A stretch of DNA of 64,000 nt, taken from NCBI RefSeq assembly GCF_000265405.1, contig NC_018010.1, positions 3,183,501 to 3,247,500 of the forward strand, in the 5' to 3' direction. Position 1 is the stretch's first letter. Each line of letters starts with the position of its first letter. The position numbers were made by a program, and so were the translations under genes. Positions 9,117-17,171 of this stretch are shown here, piece by piece. The notes under the pieces were generated by a model, which worked only from the letters and a program-made list of their open reading frames with translations, searched no databases and was not told the origin of the DNA. The stretch is from Belliella baltica DSM 15883. Its GTDB lineage: Bacteria; Bacteroidota; Bacteroidia; Cytophagales; Cyclobacteriaceae.

Positions 9117-9239
9117 TAACGACAGAAATGCCAGCAGGTAACATTAAGCCCACTAGAGAAAAGCCCTTTGAAAAAAAGAGGCTGTCTCAAAAGTAAATTT
9201 GAATAAATTTAAATTTTAAAAACAGCCTACTTTAGCAAT

Positions 9240-9277
9240 AGAGGCCGGTTTTCAACAAATCGGCTTCTTATTTTTTG
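9240..9277. terminator. hairpin inside IS1182 left end
   Basis: AGAGGCCG ... CGGCTTCT stem followed by a T-rich run (TATTTTTT), downstream of the transposase gene's stop on the plus strand side. Confidence 0.45.
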
Positions 9278-9367
9278 AACTCTAGTCAAAAAGCATGGTT
9301 TATTACTCTATCTGATTTGGTGATGTTTCTCTTATATTTTTGATTTAAATCTTCCCGAAAATGATAA

Positions 9368-10915
9368 TTATGCTGCTTTTGCTGCCTTTCTGGAAAGGTT
9401 GTGAGCGATTGCATGAAGACCTGTTTCAATTTCCACCTTTTCCAGTCCCCTGAGCACATACCTCTTCATCCCCTTGTTTTGCTTAAGGTGTCCGAATACA
9501 GGTTCGACGTCTGTGGCCCGCTGCTTTCTTTTTTGGATTCCCTCGGGAGAGGTCAGCTTTTGTTTTGCTTCTGATTTATACCGTTCCAATGCCCTGTTGA
9601 CTTCAATGGTTTTGTTTCCCTTTCCCGGCCTGCAGGAAGCAGCCAAAGGACATCCCACACATTTTGATGCTGTATATCTTGCGTATTCTTGTTTGTATCC
9701 TGTCGCTGTTGTCCTGGTTCTGGTACCGTTCCTTTCCATTGGCTGTCCCATCGGGCAGATACACCTGTCCTTTTGGCTGTCGTAATACAGGTTTTCAAGT
9801 AGTCTGTATTCCCTGTTTTTCTTGTTTTCTTCTCTGAGTTCCTTATGGAAGTAATTATACTTTACATACGCTGATGTACCGTTCTGCTCGAGGGCAGCAT
9901 AGTTTTCCTCGCTTCCGTACCCCGCATCGGCAGTCAGCGTTTCGGGATAAGCTCCGTACATCTGCCGGTAGGCATCGATATGCGGGATAAGTGTGGTGGT
10001 ATCGTTGGGTTTTTGGTGCAGGGTATAGTTGACCACAAAGTGTCCGTGGGTACTGAGCTGGAGGTTATAGCCGGGTTTAAGCTGCCCGTTTTTCATGTGA
10101 TCTTCCTTCATCCGCATGAAAGTGGCATCTTCATCGGTTTTTGAATAGCTGTTGCGTTCCAGTAAGGTCTTCTCCTTCTGTTCATATTCGGCAAGCTTTC
10201 CTGGCCAGTTTTTCTCTGCATACCTGAGCTTCTGTCTCACTTTGGGATCAACTTCTTTGCCCTGTAGTGCCGTGTTGATCTTCTCAACGGTTTCAAGTAC
10301 TTTTTGGGGACTGGGATTCTCAAACTTCTCTTCGGGCTGTCCGAGTTCTTCCTTTGCCGTATCGGCAGCGTAATCCCAGAGCTCCTGAAGCTGCTTTGCA
10401 ATCCTCTCCCTGCTCTTCTTGACAGCCTTTCCCCAGACAAAGGTGTACCTGTTGGCGTTGGCCTCTATTTTAGTCCCGTCTGTATAAACGTCTTTTATGT
10501 CCAGAAGCCCTTCGTCGTAAAGCATGAGCACTACCTGTGAAAAAATCTCCCGGATCACTTCACGGAGCTTTTCCCCCCGGAAACGGTTGATGGTATTATG
10601 GTCGGGTCGCTGCATGCCCGAGAGCCACATGAAACCGATATTTTCACGGACAGCTTTCTCAAGCTTACGGGAGGAATAGCAGTTTTCCAGATAACCGTAT
10701 ATTAGTACCTTCAACAGCATACGGGGATGGTAACTGCTCGCTCCCATATTGCTGTACTGCGAAAAGATCGGCTGGATGTTTATCTTGTCTACGACCGTGC
10801 TGACTACACGGACGGGATGCTCTGATGGAAGAAGGTCACCCAAATTGTGGGGAAGGAGCATCAACTGGTTGTGATCATAGTCTTTAAAGACTATATTTAG
10901 GTCTTGTTTTTCCAC
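9368..10915 (-). CDS. IS1182-family transposase
   Basis: The 515-residue product has the IS1182 order: an N-terminal DUF772-like segment (LLPSEHPVRVVSTVVDKI, LLKVLIYGYLENCYSSRKLEKA), the first catalytic Asp in DVYTDGTKIEANANRYTF, the second Asp in TADAGYGSEENY, and a C-terminal zinc-like cluster (CVGCPLAASCRPGK), then VEPVFGHLKQNKGMKRYVLRG bearing the catalytic Glu. It appears complete and is preceded by a strong hairpin that would block read-in transcription. Confidence 0.92.
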   Translation of the reverse strand: MEKQDLNIVFKDYDHNQLMLLPHNLGDLLPSEHPVRVVSTVVDKINIQPIFSQYSNMGASSYHPRMLLKVLIYGYLENCYSSRKLEKAVRENIGFMWLSGMQRPDHNTINRFRGEKLREVIREIFSQVVLMLYDEGLLDIKDVYTDGTKIEANANRYTFVWGKAVKKSRERIAKQLQELWDYAADTAKEELGQPEEKFENPSPQKVLETVEKINTALQGKEVDPKVRQKLRYAEKNWPGKLAEYEQKEKTLLERNSYSKTDEDATFMRMKEDHMKNGQLKPGYNLQLSTHGHFVVNYTLHQKPNDTTTLIPHIDAYRQMYGAYPETLTADAGYGSEENYAALEQNGTSAYVKYNYFHKELREENKKNREYRLLENLYYDSQKDRCICPMGQPMERNGTRTRTTATGYKQEYARYTASKCVGCPLAASCRPGKGNKTIEVNRALERYKSEAKQKLTSPEGIQKRKQRATDVEPVFGHLKQNKGMKRYVLRGLEKVEIETGLHAIAHNLSRKAAKAA

Positions 10916-10948
10916 ACCTCAAAATAACAATTTTGAGTTAAACAAGAA

Positions 10949-10990
10949 AAAGGCTACCCGAGAAATTTGGTAGCCTTTCATTTTTTTTAA
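10949..10990. terminator. bidirectional terminator upstream of the IS1182 transposase
   Basis: AAAGGCTACC ... GGTAGCCTTT is a perfect 10-bp stem with a short loop, with A-run and T-run flanks on both sides. Its position between the IS end and the transposase start suggests protection from outside transcription. Confidence 0.7.
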
Positions 10991-11234
10991 AAAGAGACTT
11001 ATGAGACAGCCTCTTTTTGCTAGTGGCTGTTGACTGACAACTGGAGGGTGAAGTGTTTGCTAGGTGTATTAGTACTCTTTTTATGGGTTTAATTATTTTT
11101 CATTAGTTACGATTTCTACTATTATTTGACCAATCCTTGTGGAAAAGGCATAGAAGCCCCTACCCAAAATTGGGGTATTCTGCTTTAGAGATGTCTTGGA
11201 TCCAACCATTGTTTTCTTAGATCCTGAATACATG

Positions 11235-12389
11235 TCAGGAAGGGGCTGGATTTGGATTGAAAGATTTTTGTTTTCTGGCTGATCTATCCCTTGTATCAAA
11301 GATTGTTTCCATTCTTCCGTGATCGCAGCAAGGGCATTTTAAAATATCCCTGCCGTATTTTTCGAGCATTCTGATCTGGAATGGAATTGTGACTTTGGGT
11401 TTGGTTGGTTGCATATCGAGAGAAGACCGTATCATAGCCAACCGTTCAGTTTTGCCCTGTATTCTCAAGTATCCGAAGTGGCGGATCTTGACAAACCTTT
11501 TTGGTAGGATATGCTGCTCAAACCTTCTAAGGAATTCCTGATGAGTAAGCCACATCTGTTTTGTTTTGGAACCGTCTGCATAGTCTTTATAGCTGAACTT
11601 GATGTGTGTTGCGTTGACCTCAAGGATTCGGTGTTTGGTGATGGCGATCTTGTGGGTATAGCGTCCAAGGTACTCGACGACCCTATCGGGCGACCCGAAA
11701 GGAGCTTTGGCATAGACGTTCCATTTTTTGAACCTGACGGCTTTGATTACGCTGTTTTCACTTCCATTCCAGCTGAGTGAACAGTCTTTTTCCAGCCCTT
11801 CCATGAATATGGCTTTGAACATACTTGCCAGACTTTTTTGAGGAAAAAGGAATCGGTTGTTTTTGCGTTTGGCATCTACCCAACGCTTTCCGTCGAAGCC
11901 TCCGGCACTGACGATGCAGTGGACGTGAGGGTGAAAACTAAGATCCTGTCCCCATGTATGCAGTACCATTGTGATCCCCGGTTCAGCACCAAGGTATTCA
12001 GGCATCTTTGCATGCTTGAGCAGGGTTTGGGAAGCTGCCAGAAACAAAAGGTCGAATAGCTTAGCCCTGTTACCCATGAATACTGGATTGAGCTCATGTG
12101 GCAGGGTAAAGACGATATGGTAATAGGCGGTAGGTAGGAGTTCGTCCATTCTACTCTCAATCCAGGCATCCCTTTTCATGCTTCCACAGTTGGGGCAGTG
12201 CCTGTTACCGCAGGAATGGTAGCGATGGTTGATGTTTCCACATTGCTGATCATCGCACCTGCTGAGGTGATACCCTTTTGCAGCCGTATGACAGGCAGCA
12301 AGATCAGCAAAAACAGCTTTGCTATAAGTATTGAAGCTGTGGATGGATTGATGTCTGAATAGGGATTGGAAAGAAGAGTCAGTTTCCAT
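11235..12389 (-). CDS. IS91-family rolling-circle transposase (copy A, intact)
   Basis: The 384-residue product has an N-terminal zinc finger (CHTAAKGYH, CGNRHCPNC, residues about 33-68), the HUH nuclease motif in SFHPHVHCIVSAGG, and the tyrosine pair of the YLGRYTHKIAI motif that nicks DNA. A C-terminal CPCC segment may bind a second zinc. It catalyses rolling-circle transposition through single-stranded DNA. Its start overlaps the end of the recombinase gene by 11 bp, so the two are translated as a unit. It is the only complete IS91 transposase in the window, so it could mobilise the other ends in trans. Confidence 0.9.
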   Translation of the reverse strand: METDSSFQSLFRHQSIHSFNTYSKAVFADLAACHTAAKGYHLSRCDDQQCGNINHRYHSCGNRHCPNCGSMKRDAWIESRMDELLPTAYYHIVFTLPHELNPVFMGNRAKLFDLLFLAASQTLLKHAKMPEYLGAEPGITMVLHTWGQDLSFHPHVHCIVSAGGFDGKRWVDAKRKNNRFLFPQKSLASMFKAIFMEGLEKDCSLSWNGSENSVIKAVRFKKWNVYAKAPFGSPDRVVEYLGRYTHKIAITKHRILEVNATHIKFSYKDYADGSKTKQMWLTHQEFLRRFEQHILPKRFVKIRHFGYLRIQGKTERLAMIRSSLDMQPTKPKVTIPFQIRMLEKYGRDILKCPCCDHGRMETIFDTRDRSARKQKSFNPNPAPS

Positions 12390-13215
12390 CAGCTAGCAAA
12401 TCAAGTGGAGATACTAGTTTTTCCCTACGTTGTTTGGTAAGGTGAAGATAGATCATGGTAGTCTCTATCTTGGAATGTCCAAGAAGCTGTTTGATGGTAT
12501 GAATATCTGTTCCCGCATCAAGCAGATGTGTGGCAAAGGAATGCCTGATAGAATGTGCGGAAAAACCATACTGTTCAAAGCCCGCCTGTTTCATTGCCAT
12601 ACGGATGGCGTGCTGTATGGAGCGGTCGTTCATAGCTTTTCCCGGGATCTGTCCTTCAAAGAGAAAGACTTTTGGCTTGTGTACTCTGTAGTAAGCTTCA
12701 AGCAAAGGGAGAACAGCAGCTGGAAGGATAGTAAATCTGTCCCTGCTACCCTTTCCTGCCACAACTTTGAGCTGCATTTCGGCTCTTGAGATATGTTTCA
12801 TTTCCAAGAATCGAAGTTCGCTCAACCTGATACCTGTTCCATAAAACAAAGCAATGATGGCTTTATGCTTGATATTGGTTGTGGATTGGATTACATGGCT
12901 GATCTGATCTTGGGTTAGAATTTCCGGAAGTCTGAAGTCTTTCCGGGGATAAAGTGCGTGGGGGACTACATAAGGTGAAGGTAAAATGTGTTTAAAAAAG
13001 AAGCTACAGCTTTGAGCCGTCATCCTGCATTTGTCCCTACCGACAGCATGCTCTTTTTTGATGTAATTGATGTAAGAGGCAATGTGATCTTGGGTGAGCT
13101 GCTCAGGATTAAGGTGATTGAAATAGGCGAAAATATAGCGCATCTCGGCCATATAGTTGCGGATGGTCATATGGGAATATGCTTTGGCTTCTAGGAAAGA
13201 AGATAGTTTTAGCAA
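12379..13215 (-). CDS. tyrosine recombinase accompanying IS91 (copy A)
   Basis: The 278-residue XerC/D-like recombinase has a SAM-like N-domain to about residue 100, the catalytic Arg in YGTGIRLSE, the HSIRH box, GH in LLGHSKIETTMIYLH, and the nucleophile Tyr in MIYLH. It lacks the extra helix that marks integron integrases, so it is the partner recombinase often found with IS91 transposases, not IntI. About 135 bp upstream is the terminal sequence of the element. Confidence 0.88.
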   Translation of the reverse strand: MLKLSSFLEAKAYSHMTIRNYMAEMRYIFAYFNHLNPEQLTQDHIASYINYIKKEHAVGRDKCRMTAQSCSFFFKHILPSPYVVPHALYPRKDFRLPEILTQDQISHVIQSTTNIKHKAIIALFYGTGIRLSELRFLEMKHISRAEMQLKVVAGKGSRDRFTILPAAVLPLLEAYYRVHKPKVFLFEGQIPGKAMNDRSIQHAIRMAMKQAGFEQYGFSAHSIRHSFATHLLDAGTDIHTIKQLLGHSKIETTMIYLHLTKQRREKLVSPLDLLADGN

Positions 13216-13350
13216 ATACTCCTTAGCGGAATCATTGAGGGCAACAGTGCCCAGCGTGTTTTTTTTGAGTTTTCATGATCTAAGATTTTGATATAAATAA
13301 AAATAAGCAGAATTTAGGTAAATCGCTCACCCGTAGGGTGTCAGTTCAAC

Positions 13351-14102
13351 AACGGATTTATGTAGCTCTTCAGGGAAAGGTGTTTTTATCCTTAGAAAGC
13401 CTTAATGAAGCACTTGTTCCTTTGGTATCCAACTACAATGACTATGCACTCAGAGGTGAGGAAAGTCGCAGGGAACAGTTTGAGACACTTGAGCGGAACA
13501 GTCTGCTGGCACTTCCCGAACTTCCTTATCAGCTGATGAGTGTCAAAGTGTGCACTGTAATGAAAAACACCCACATATGTCTTGGGGAGGATAAACACTA
13601 CTACAGTGTTCCCCATCAGTATATGGGAAAGAAAGTCAAAGTCCTTTTCAATGATGACCAGGTAGAGATCTTTTACAAGTATCATCCTATAGCCAAACAC
13701 AAACGCGATAAAAGGAAGCATAAGTACACGACACTAAGGGATCATCTGGCCGGAAACCAGAAGTATGTATCCGATTGGAGTTATGAATTCTTTGTAAGTG
13801 AAGGCAATAAGATCAGCAAGGAGGTAGGGAAATTCCTATCCAGCCTGATGGAATCTATTCCCCATCCGGAGCAAGGTTATAGATCCTGCTCCGGAATCCT
13901 TCATCTTGCCCGTAAAGTGGGTTCACAGCGGATCACTGGAGCCTGCAAAAGAGCGTCAGAGTATGGTGTTTACACCTATCCTATGATTGAACAGATCCTT
14001 TCCAAAAATTTAGACGCAATCAGTTTTTCCGATGAACAGCTGGAGGAGTCTTCCCAGATGCCCAAACACCACAACATCCGTGGCAACAGATACTTCAGTT
14101 AA
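13351..14102 (+). pseudogene. istA: C-terminal fragment of IS21 transposase IstA
   Basis: About 250 residues that follow the integrase core in IstA: LEALNEAL-type region (SLESLNEALVPLVSNYN), HYYSVPHQYMGKKVKVLF (the Mu-transposase C-like domain), and the tail QIL...PKHHNIRGNRYFS. The DDE catalytic core is absent. It is joined directly to the IS91 end. istB follows after 15 nt. Confidence 0.88.
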
Positions 14103-14117
14103 CAAACACCAATTCCA

Positions 14118-14861
14118 ATGATACAAGAAACAATTGAAAAAATGAGAAAAATGAAGCTTTACGGCATGTCACGAAGCTTCAGTCATGCCACAGAATCCGG
14201 CTCTCTGTCATCCCTTACACCGGATGAACTGATTAGTCTGCTCGTGGAAAACGAATGGGATGACCGTCAAAACCGCAGGATGGATCGAAGCCTTCGTGGT
14301 GCACGTTTCCGATACAAAGCCACTGTCGAGGAACTGGATTTTCGTCCCGGGCGTGAACTGGACAAAAATCAACTATTGAGACTCGCAGACGGAGCATACA
14401 TCCACAAAGGAGAAAACATTCTGATGACAGGAAGTACAGGCACAGGTAAGAGTTATCTTGCCTGTGCCTTGGGCAATCAGGCTTGTAGCAAGGGACACAA
14501 AGTCCTTTATGCGAATACGACTAAGTTGCTTACCCAACTGAAAATGGCTAAGGCTGATGGATCTTCTATCAAAGAGATGCTCAAACTCGAAAAACTTGAT
14601 GTGTTGATACTCGATGACTTTGGGATACAACCCCTAGATGTTCAGAGCAGAATGTTGCTGATGGAGATTATAGAGGACCGACATGGTAAAAAGTCCACCA
14701 TCATCACTTCGCAGTTACCGGTCAGTGCATGGTATGAAATAATCGGAGATCAAACTCTTGCAGATGCTATTTTGGACAGAATTGTGCACGATGCTCACCG
14801 GATAGAACTAAAGGGAGAATCCCTGAGAAGAAAACGTAATATTAATCCCGAAAAACAATAA
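14118..14861 (+). CDS. istB: IS21-family transposition helper ATPase IstB
   Basis: The 247-residue AAA+ ATPase has Walker A GSTGTGKSYLA (about residues 106-116), Walker B DVLILDDFG, sensor-1 TIITSQLP, and the usual IstB tail (DRIVHDAHRIELKGESLRR). It selects target DNA for IstA and has no function without an intact IstA; the gene itself looks complete. Confidence 0.93.
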   Translation: MIQETIEKMRKMKLYGMSRSFSHATESGSLSSLTPDELISLLVENEWDDRQNRRMDRSLRGARFRYKATVEELDFRPGRELDKNQLLRLADGAYIHKGENILMTGSTGTGKSYLACALGNQACSKGHKVLYANTTKLLTQLKMAKADGSSIKEMLKLEKLDVLILDDFGIQPLDVQSRMLLMEIIEDRHGKKSTIITSQLPVSAWYEIIGDQTLADAILDRIVHDAHRIELKGESLRRKRNINPEKQ

Positions 14862-15034
14862 CTTTAACGCGATGTAAGTCCACTATTCCTGACCAAAAAA
14901 ACTACTTAACTCCGGGGGGTCACTTTGCAGCGCTGATAGGGGGTCACTTTGACCGCTATATGCATAAAATTAAGTTTATCAATTTTTCGTAAATTTTCTA
15001 ATAAAATATTACTTAAAAATAATTCGGTTTAAAT

Positions 15035-15066
15035 GGAGTAGACCATAAGATTATATCCGATACTCC
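15035..15066 (+). promoter_or_regulatory. hairpin 1, upstream of small peptide 1
   Basis: GGAGTA pairs with TACTCC across a 20-nt loop, ending 22 nt before the ATG of the first peptide. It is one of three hairpins, each directly upstream of one of the three genes in this cassette. Confidence 0.4.
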
Positions 15067-15088
15067 TACAATTATAACCCTTAATAAT

Positions 15089-15253
15089 ATGAAACAGATC
15101 AACGTAAAAAATGAGGAAAATTTGAAAATTGCAACTCTTTTTGAGATTGAAGAACTTGAAGAAAGAGTTGAGTTTGGAAAATGGGAGCCTCCAACTAATC
15201 CTGGATTACCTGGACCAACAAATCCTAATCCACCAATTGATACGCAGTATTGA
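15089..15253 (+). CDS. 54-aa peptide, candidate modified-peptide precursor 1
   Basis: Not recognised as a known family. Residues 1-32 (MKQINVKNEENLKIATLFEI then EELEERVEFGKW) are nearly the same as in the next gene, while residues 33-54 (Pro/Asn/Thr-rich EPPTNPGLPGPTNPNPP...) are completely different. A conserved acidic helical leader with a variable tail is what precursor peptides look like. There is no signal peptide and no Cys. No modifying enzyme is seen nearby. Confidence 0.65.
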   Translation: MKQINVKNEENLKIATLFEIEELEERVEFGKWEPPTNPGLPGPTNPNPPIDTQY

Positions 15254-15291
15254 TTATTCGAAATAATATTATAAAAATCTCTCGGCTTTTT

Positions 15292-15327
15292 TAGGGTGTG
15301 TCGAGTGAGTGTTATAGTTACACCCTA
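15292..15327 (+). promoter_or_regulatory. hairpin 2, between the two peptide genes
   Basis: TAGGGTGT pairs with ACACCCTA (perfect 8 bp), 23 nt before the second ATG. It lacks a U-run after it, so it is more likely an mRNA processing or attenuation element than a plain terminator. Confidence 0.45.
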
Positions 15328-15350
15328 TTTCATTAATAACAAATAACTTT

Positions 15351-15521
15351 ATGAAACAAATTGATGAAAAAATGGAGAATATTCTCCAAGTAGCTCAACT
15401 TTTCGAAGTTGAAGAACTCGAAGAAAGAGTAGAGTTCGGTAAGTGGTCAGCTGAAACAAAAGGTGGCTATAGTGAGGAAAAAGGTGGGTATATTGAAGGC
15501 GGTGTGAAATATACATTTTAA
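15351..15521 (+). CDS. 56-aa peptide, candidate modified-peptide precursor 2
   Basis: Paralogue of the preceding gene: residues 1-32 (MKQIDEKMENILQVAQLFEV then EELEERVEFGKW) align without gaps, and the EELEERVEFGKW block falls at exactly residues 21-32 in both. The tail SAETKGGYSEEKGGYIEGGV contains a GGYxE repeat rich in Gly/Tyr. Spacing to the first gene is 97 nt with a hairpin. The function is inferred only from the leader/core pattern. Confidence 0.65.
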   Translation: MKQIDEKMENILQVAQLFEVEELEERVEFGKWSAETKGGYSEEKGGYIEGGVKYTF

Positions 15522-15538
15522 CCTTTTCCATTTATTAT

Positions 15539-15567
15539 ATAGGTCTCCTTCTCTGTAGGAGACCTAT
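15539..15567 (+). promoter_or_regulatory. hairpin 3, between peptide 2 and the CarboxypepD_reg gene
   Basis: ATAGGTCTCCT pairs with AGGAGACCTAT (perfect 11 bp, 7-nt loop), 15 nt before the next ATG. It could be a terminator/attenuator that lowers expression of the downstream protein relative to the peptides; the tract after it is ATTAATTAATT rather than a U-run. Confidence 0.5.
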
Positions 15568-15582
15568 TAATTAATTAATATT

Positions 15583-16782
15583 ATGAAATTAAGATTCTAT
15601 ATTGCTGTATTTTCCCTGTTTTTTTTCCCAGAAAAATTGATCGGTCAATCTTTTTCGGGAAAATTAATTGACTCTATTACTAAATTACCTATAAGTTATG
15701 CTCATATTTTTGTTGAAAACACCAATTTTGGAACCGTTAGTAATGAACTTGGTGAATTTGAAATACCTGAAAAAAAGTTAGATAAATCTATAGTAATTAC
15801 CCATATAAATTATGAACCACTTGTTTTACAGCTAAACAGTCATATAAACAATGAAATTCTAATGTTCCCTTCAACTATCTTACTAGATGAAGTAGTTGTA
15901 AATGACCTGCCCTATAAAATAGCCCAAAATATTTTTACTCAATTACAAAACACTAAGGATGTAACATATGGAAAGGGTTTTTATAGACAAATTTCAAAAC
16001 AAGATTCATTACCTACTGAGTTTATTGAATCGTTTTATAATTTATCTTATAATTTAAATGGTGTTGAGGAAATTTCTATTTCACAGGCAAGATTCGCCAG
16101 AAAAAAAACATCTTCAGGTGATGTAATTATGAATTATACTAACTTTTCTTACCTTACTTTTGGTCATAAAATTTATGGTGAGGCAATGTCCACATCAATT
16201 GGTAGGCCATTTGCTTCTGATTTTTTTGATTACTATAGATTTTATTTAATTAGAAAATTTAAAAAAAATGAAGACATTATCTTTGAGATTGGTTTTGAGC
16301 CTGAATTTCCTGATAGTCTTAAAATCATGAGTTATGGGAGTTTTATTTATAATTTTTCAAATGAGACACTGCTCAATTATCGATCTACTATTGAGCATTC
16401 CTTAGGTTTTGACCAGTTCAAAGAACTTGATTCAAAAAGTATTAAAATTCAAAATCCAAAATATGTTTGGAATTTAAAATTTGATGAATTTAAGGGTAAC
16501 TTAAAGCATTTACAAATAGATTTTACTTATGAACTTGTTATTGACAACAAGCATATTCCTTCTAAAGTCAATTCAAATTTTTTAATATATCAAGAACTTT
16601 CCAAAACACTCAAAAAACTAAGAAATCCTAGTATCGAGTTAGAAAATGTATCAATATTTGAAAAGGCAAAATATAAACCTAAATTTTGGAAAGATAATCC
16701 AATAATCAAGTTAACACCCGAAGAAGATTCTATTATTTCAACTTTTGAAAAAAATAACTATTTTGGTTCTTATTTTAAATAA
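15583..16782 (+). CDS. CarboxypepD_reg-like domain envelope protein
   Basis: The 399-residue product has a signal peptide (MKLRFYIAVFSLFFFPEKLIGQ). Residues about 23-105 form a beta-sandwich regulatory domain (SGKLIDSITKLPISYAHIFV, GTVSNELGEFEI, LLDEVVV) like that at the N-terminus of SusC/TonB-dependent receptors. The rest (ISQARFARKK, YLTFGHKIYG, FEIGF) resembles DUF5686-type or stand-alone CarboxypepD_reg proteins and contains no receptor barrel. It sits in one cassette with the two small peptides; a role in their export, sensing or immunity is possible but unproven. Confidence 0.65.
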   Translation: MKLRFYIAVFSLFFFPEKLIGQSFSGKLIDSITKLPISYAHIFVENTNFGTVSNELGEFEIPEKKLDKSIVITHINYEPLVLQLNSHINNEILMFPSTILLDEVVVNDLPYKIAQNIFTQLQNTKDVTYGKGFYRQISKQDSLPTEFIESFYNLSYNLNGVEEISISQARFARKKTSSGDVIMNYTNFSYLTFGHKIYGEAMSTSIGRPFASDFFDYYRFYLIRKFKKNEDIIFEIGFEPEFPDSLKIMSYGSFIYNFSNETLLNYRSTIEHSLGFDQFKELDSKSIKIQNPKYVWNLKFDEFKGNLKHLQIDFTYELVIDNKHIPSKVNSNFLIYQELSKTLKKLRNPSIELENVSIFEKAKYKPKFWKDNPIIKLTPEEDSIISTFEKNNYFGSYFK

Positions 16783-17025
16783 ATGGTATGCACATAATCG
16801 AGTAGACGGCCGTGAGCCATAAGCTCACGGTGCGCCTCTCACACCACCGTACGTACGGGTCTCCCCGAATCAAGTTCGGGGCAGGCTGTATACGGCGGTT
16901 CACTGGATTGTAGGTTGCGATTTGAGGTAATAAGAAAGCATGGATTCATAACCTTTTCTTCTTAGTCGTGACAAAGTTATCGTAGTGATCAGAATCGGAC
17001 TCTGGGCAACAGCCCATCCCCCTTT

Positions 17026-17093
17026 CTGCCTTCCCGCGGCCTGGCCCTTCGCTAAAAATGTCCACTGGACATTTTCTATACGCTCAGTCCTTC
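17026..17093. repeat. REP-like palindromic insert in intron 3, member a
   Basis: Same sequence and place as the insert at 3477-3544 of intron 2. Confidence 0.65.
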
Positions 17094-17171
17094 CATGCAT
17101 ATGCATGGTCTTGGTCCACTCCCAATCTGATCAGGTTTTTACGTTTCCGCTCGGGTTTCTTCTCCCGATAG

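Larger units (their letters stand above)
9178..11013 (-). mobile_element. IS1182-family insertion sequence
   Basis: Terminal inverted repeats: left GAGGCTGTCTCAAAAGT, right (minus strand) GAGGCTGTCTCATAAGT. 1,836 bp with a single transposase gene. It occupies the site of the 'AAAAAGCCC..GGGCTTTTT' stem-loop of the surrounding IS91 copy; the flanking A-run and T-run remain but about 27 bp of the stem-loop are gone and no direct target duplication is visible. Confidence 0.85.
9143..13350 (-). mobile_element. IS91-family element copy A (carries a tyrosine recombinase; hosts an IS1182)
   Basis: The left end ATTAAGCCCACTAGAGAAAAG abuts the attC core GCAGGTAAC; the right end is CCGTAGGGTGTCAGTTCAAC. 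The ends were placed by comparison with copies B (21394-25113) and C (27386-27686). No target duplication is seen, as expected for rolling-circle IS91 transposition. The left terminal stem-loop present in B and C is replaced here by an IS1182 element. The right end abuts a truncated IS21, so insertion or later deletion removed the attC right half and the IS21 left part. Confidence 0.8.
13351..14962 (+). mobile_element. IS21-family element, left part deleted
   Basis: It contains the end of istA and all of istB. The right end carries two copies of GGGGTCACTTTG (about 14917-14951), typical multiple terminal repeats, ending near CTATATGCA. The left end and most of istA are missing at the junction with IS91 copy A. 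Confidence 0.85.

Noticed and set aside
12379..13215. Considered as the missing integron integrase IntI
   Set aside because: It lacks the additional helix between boxes II and III that marks IntI, overlaps the IS91 transposase start, and is present in both IS91 copies; it belongs to the IS element.
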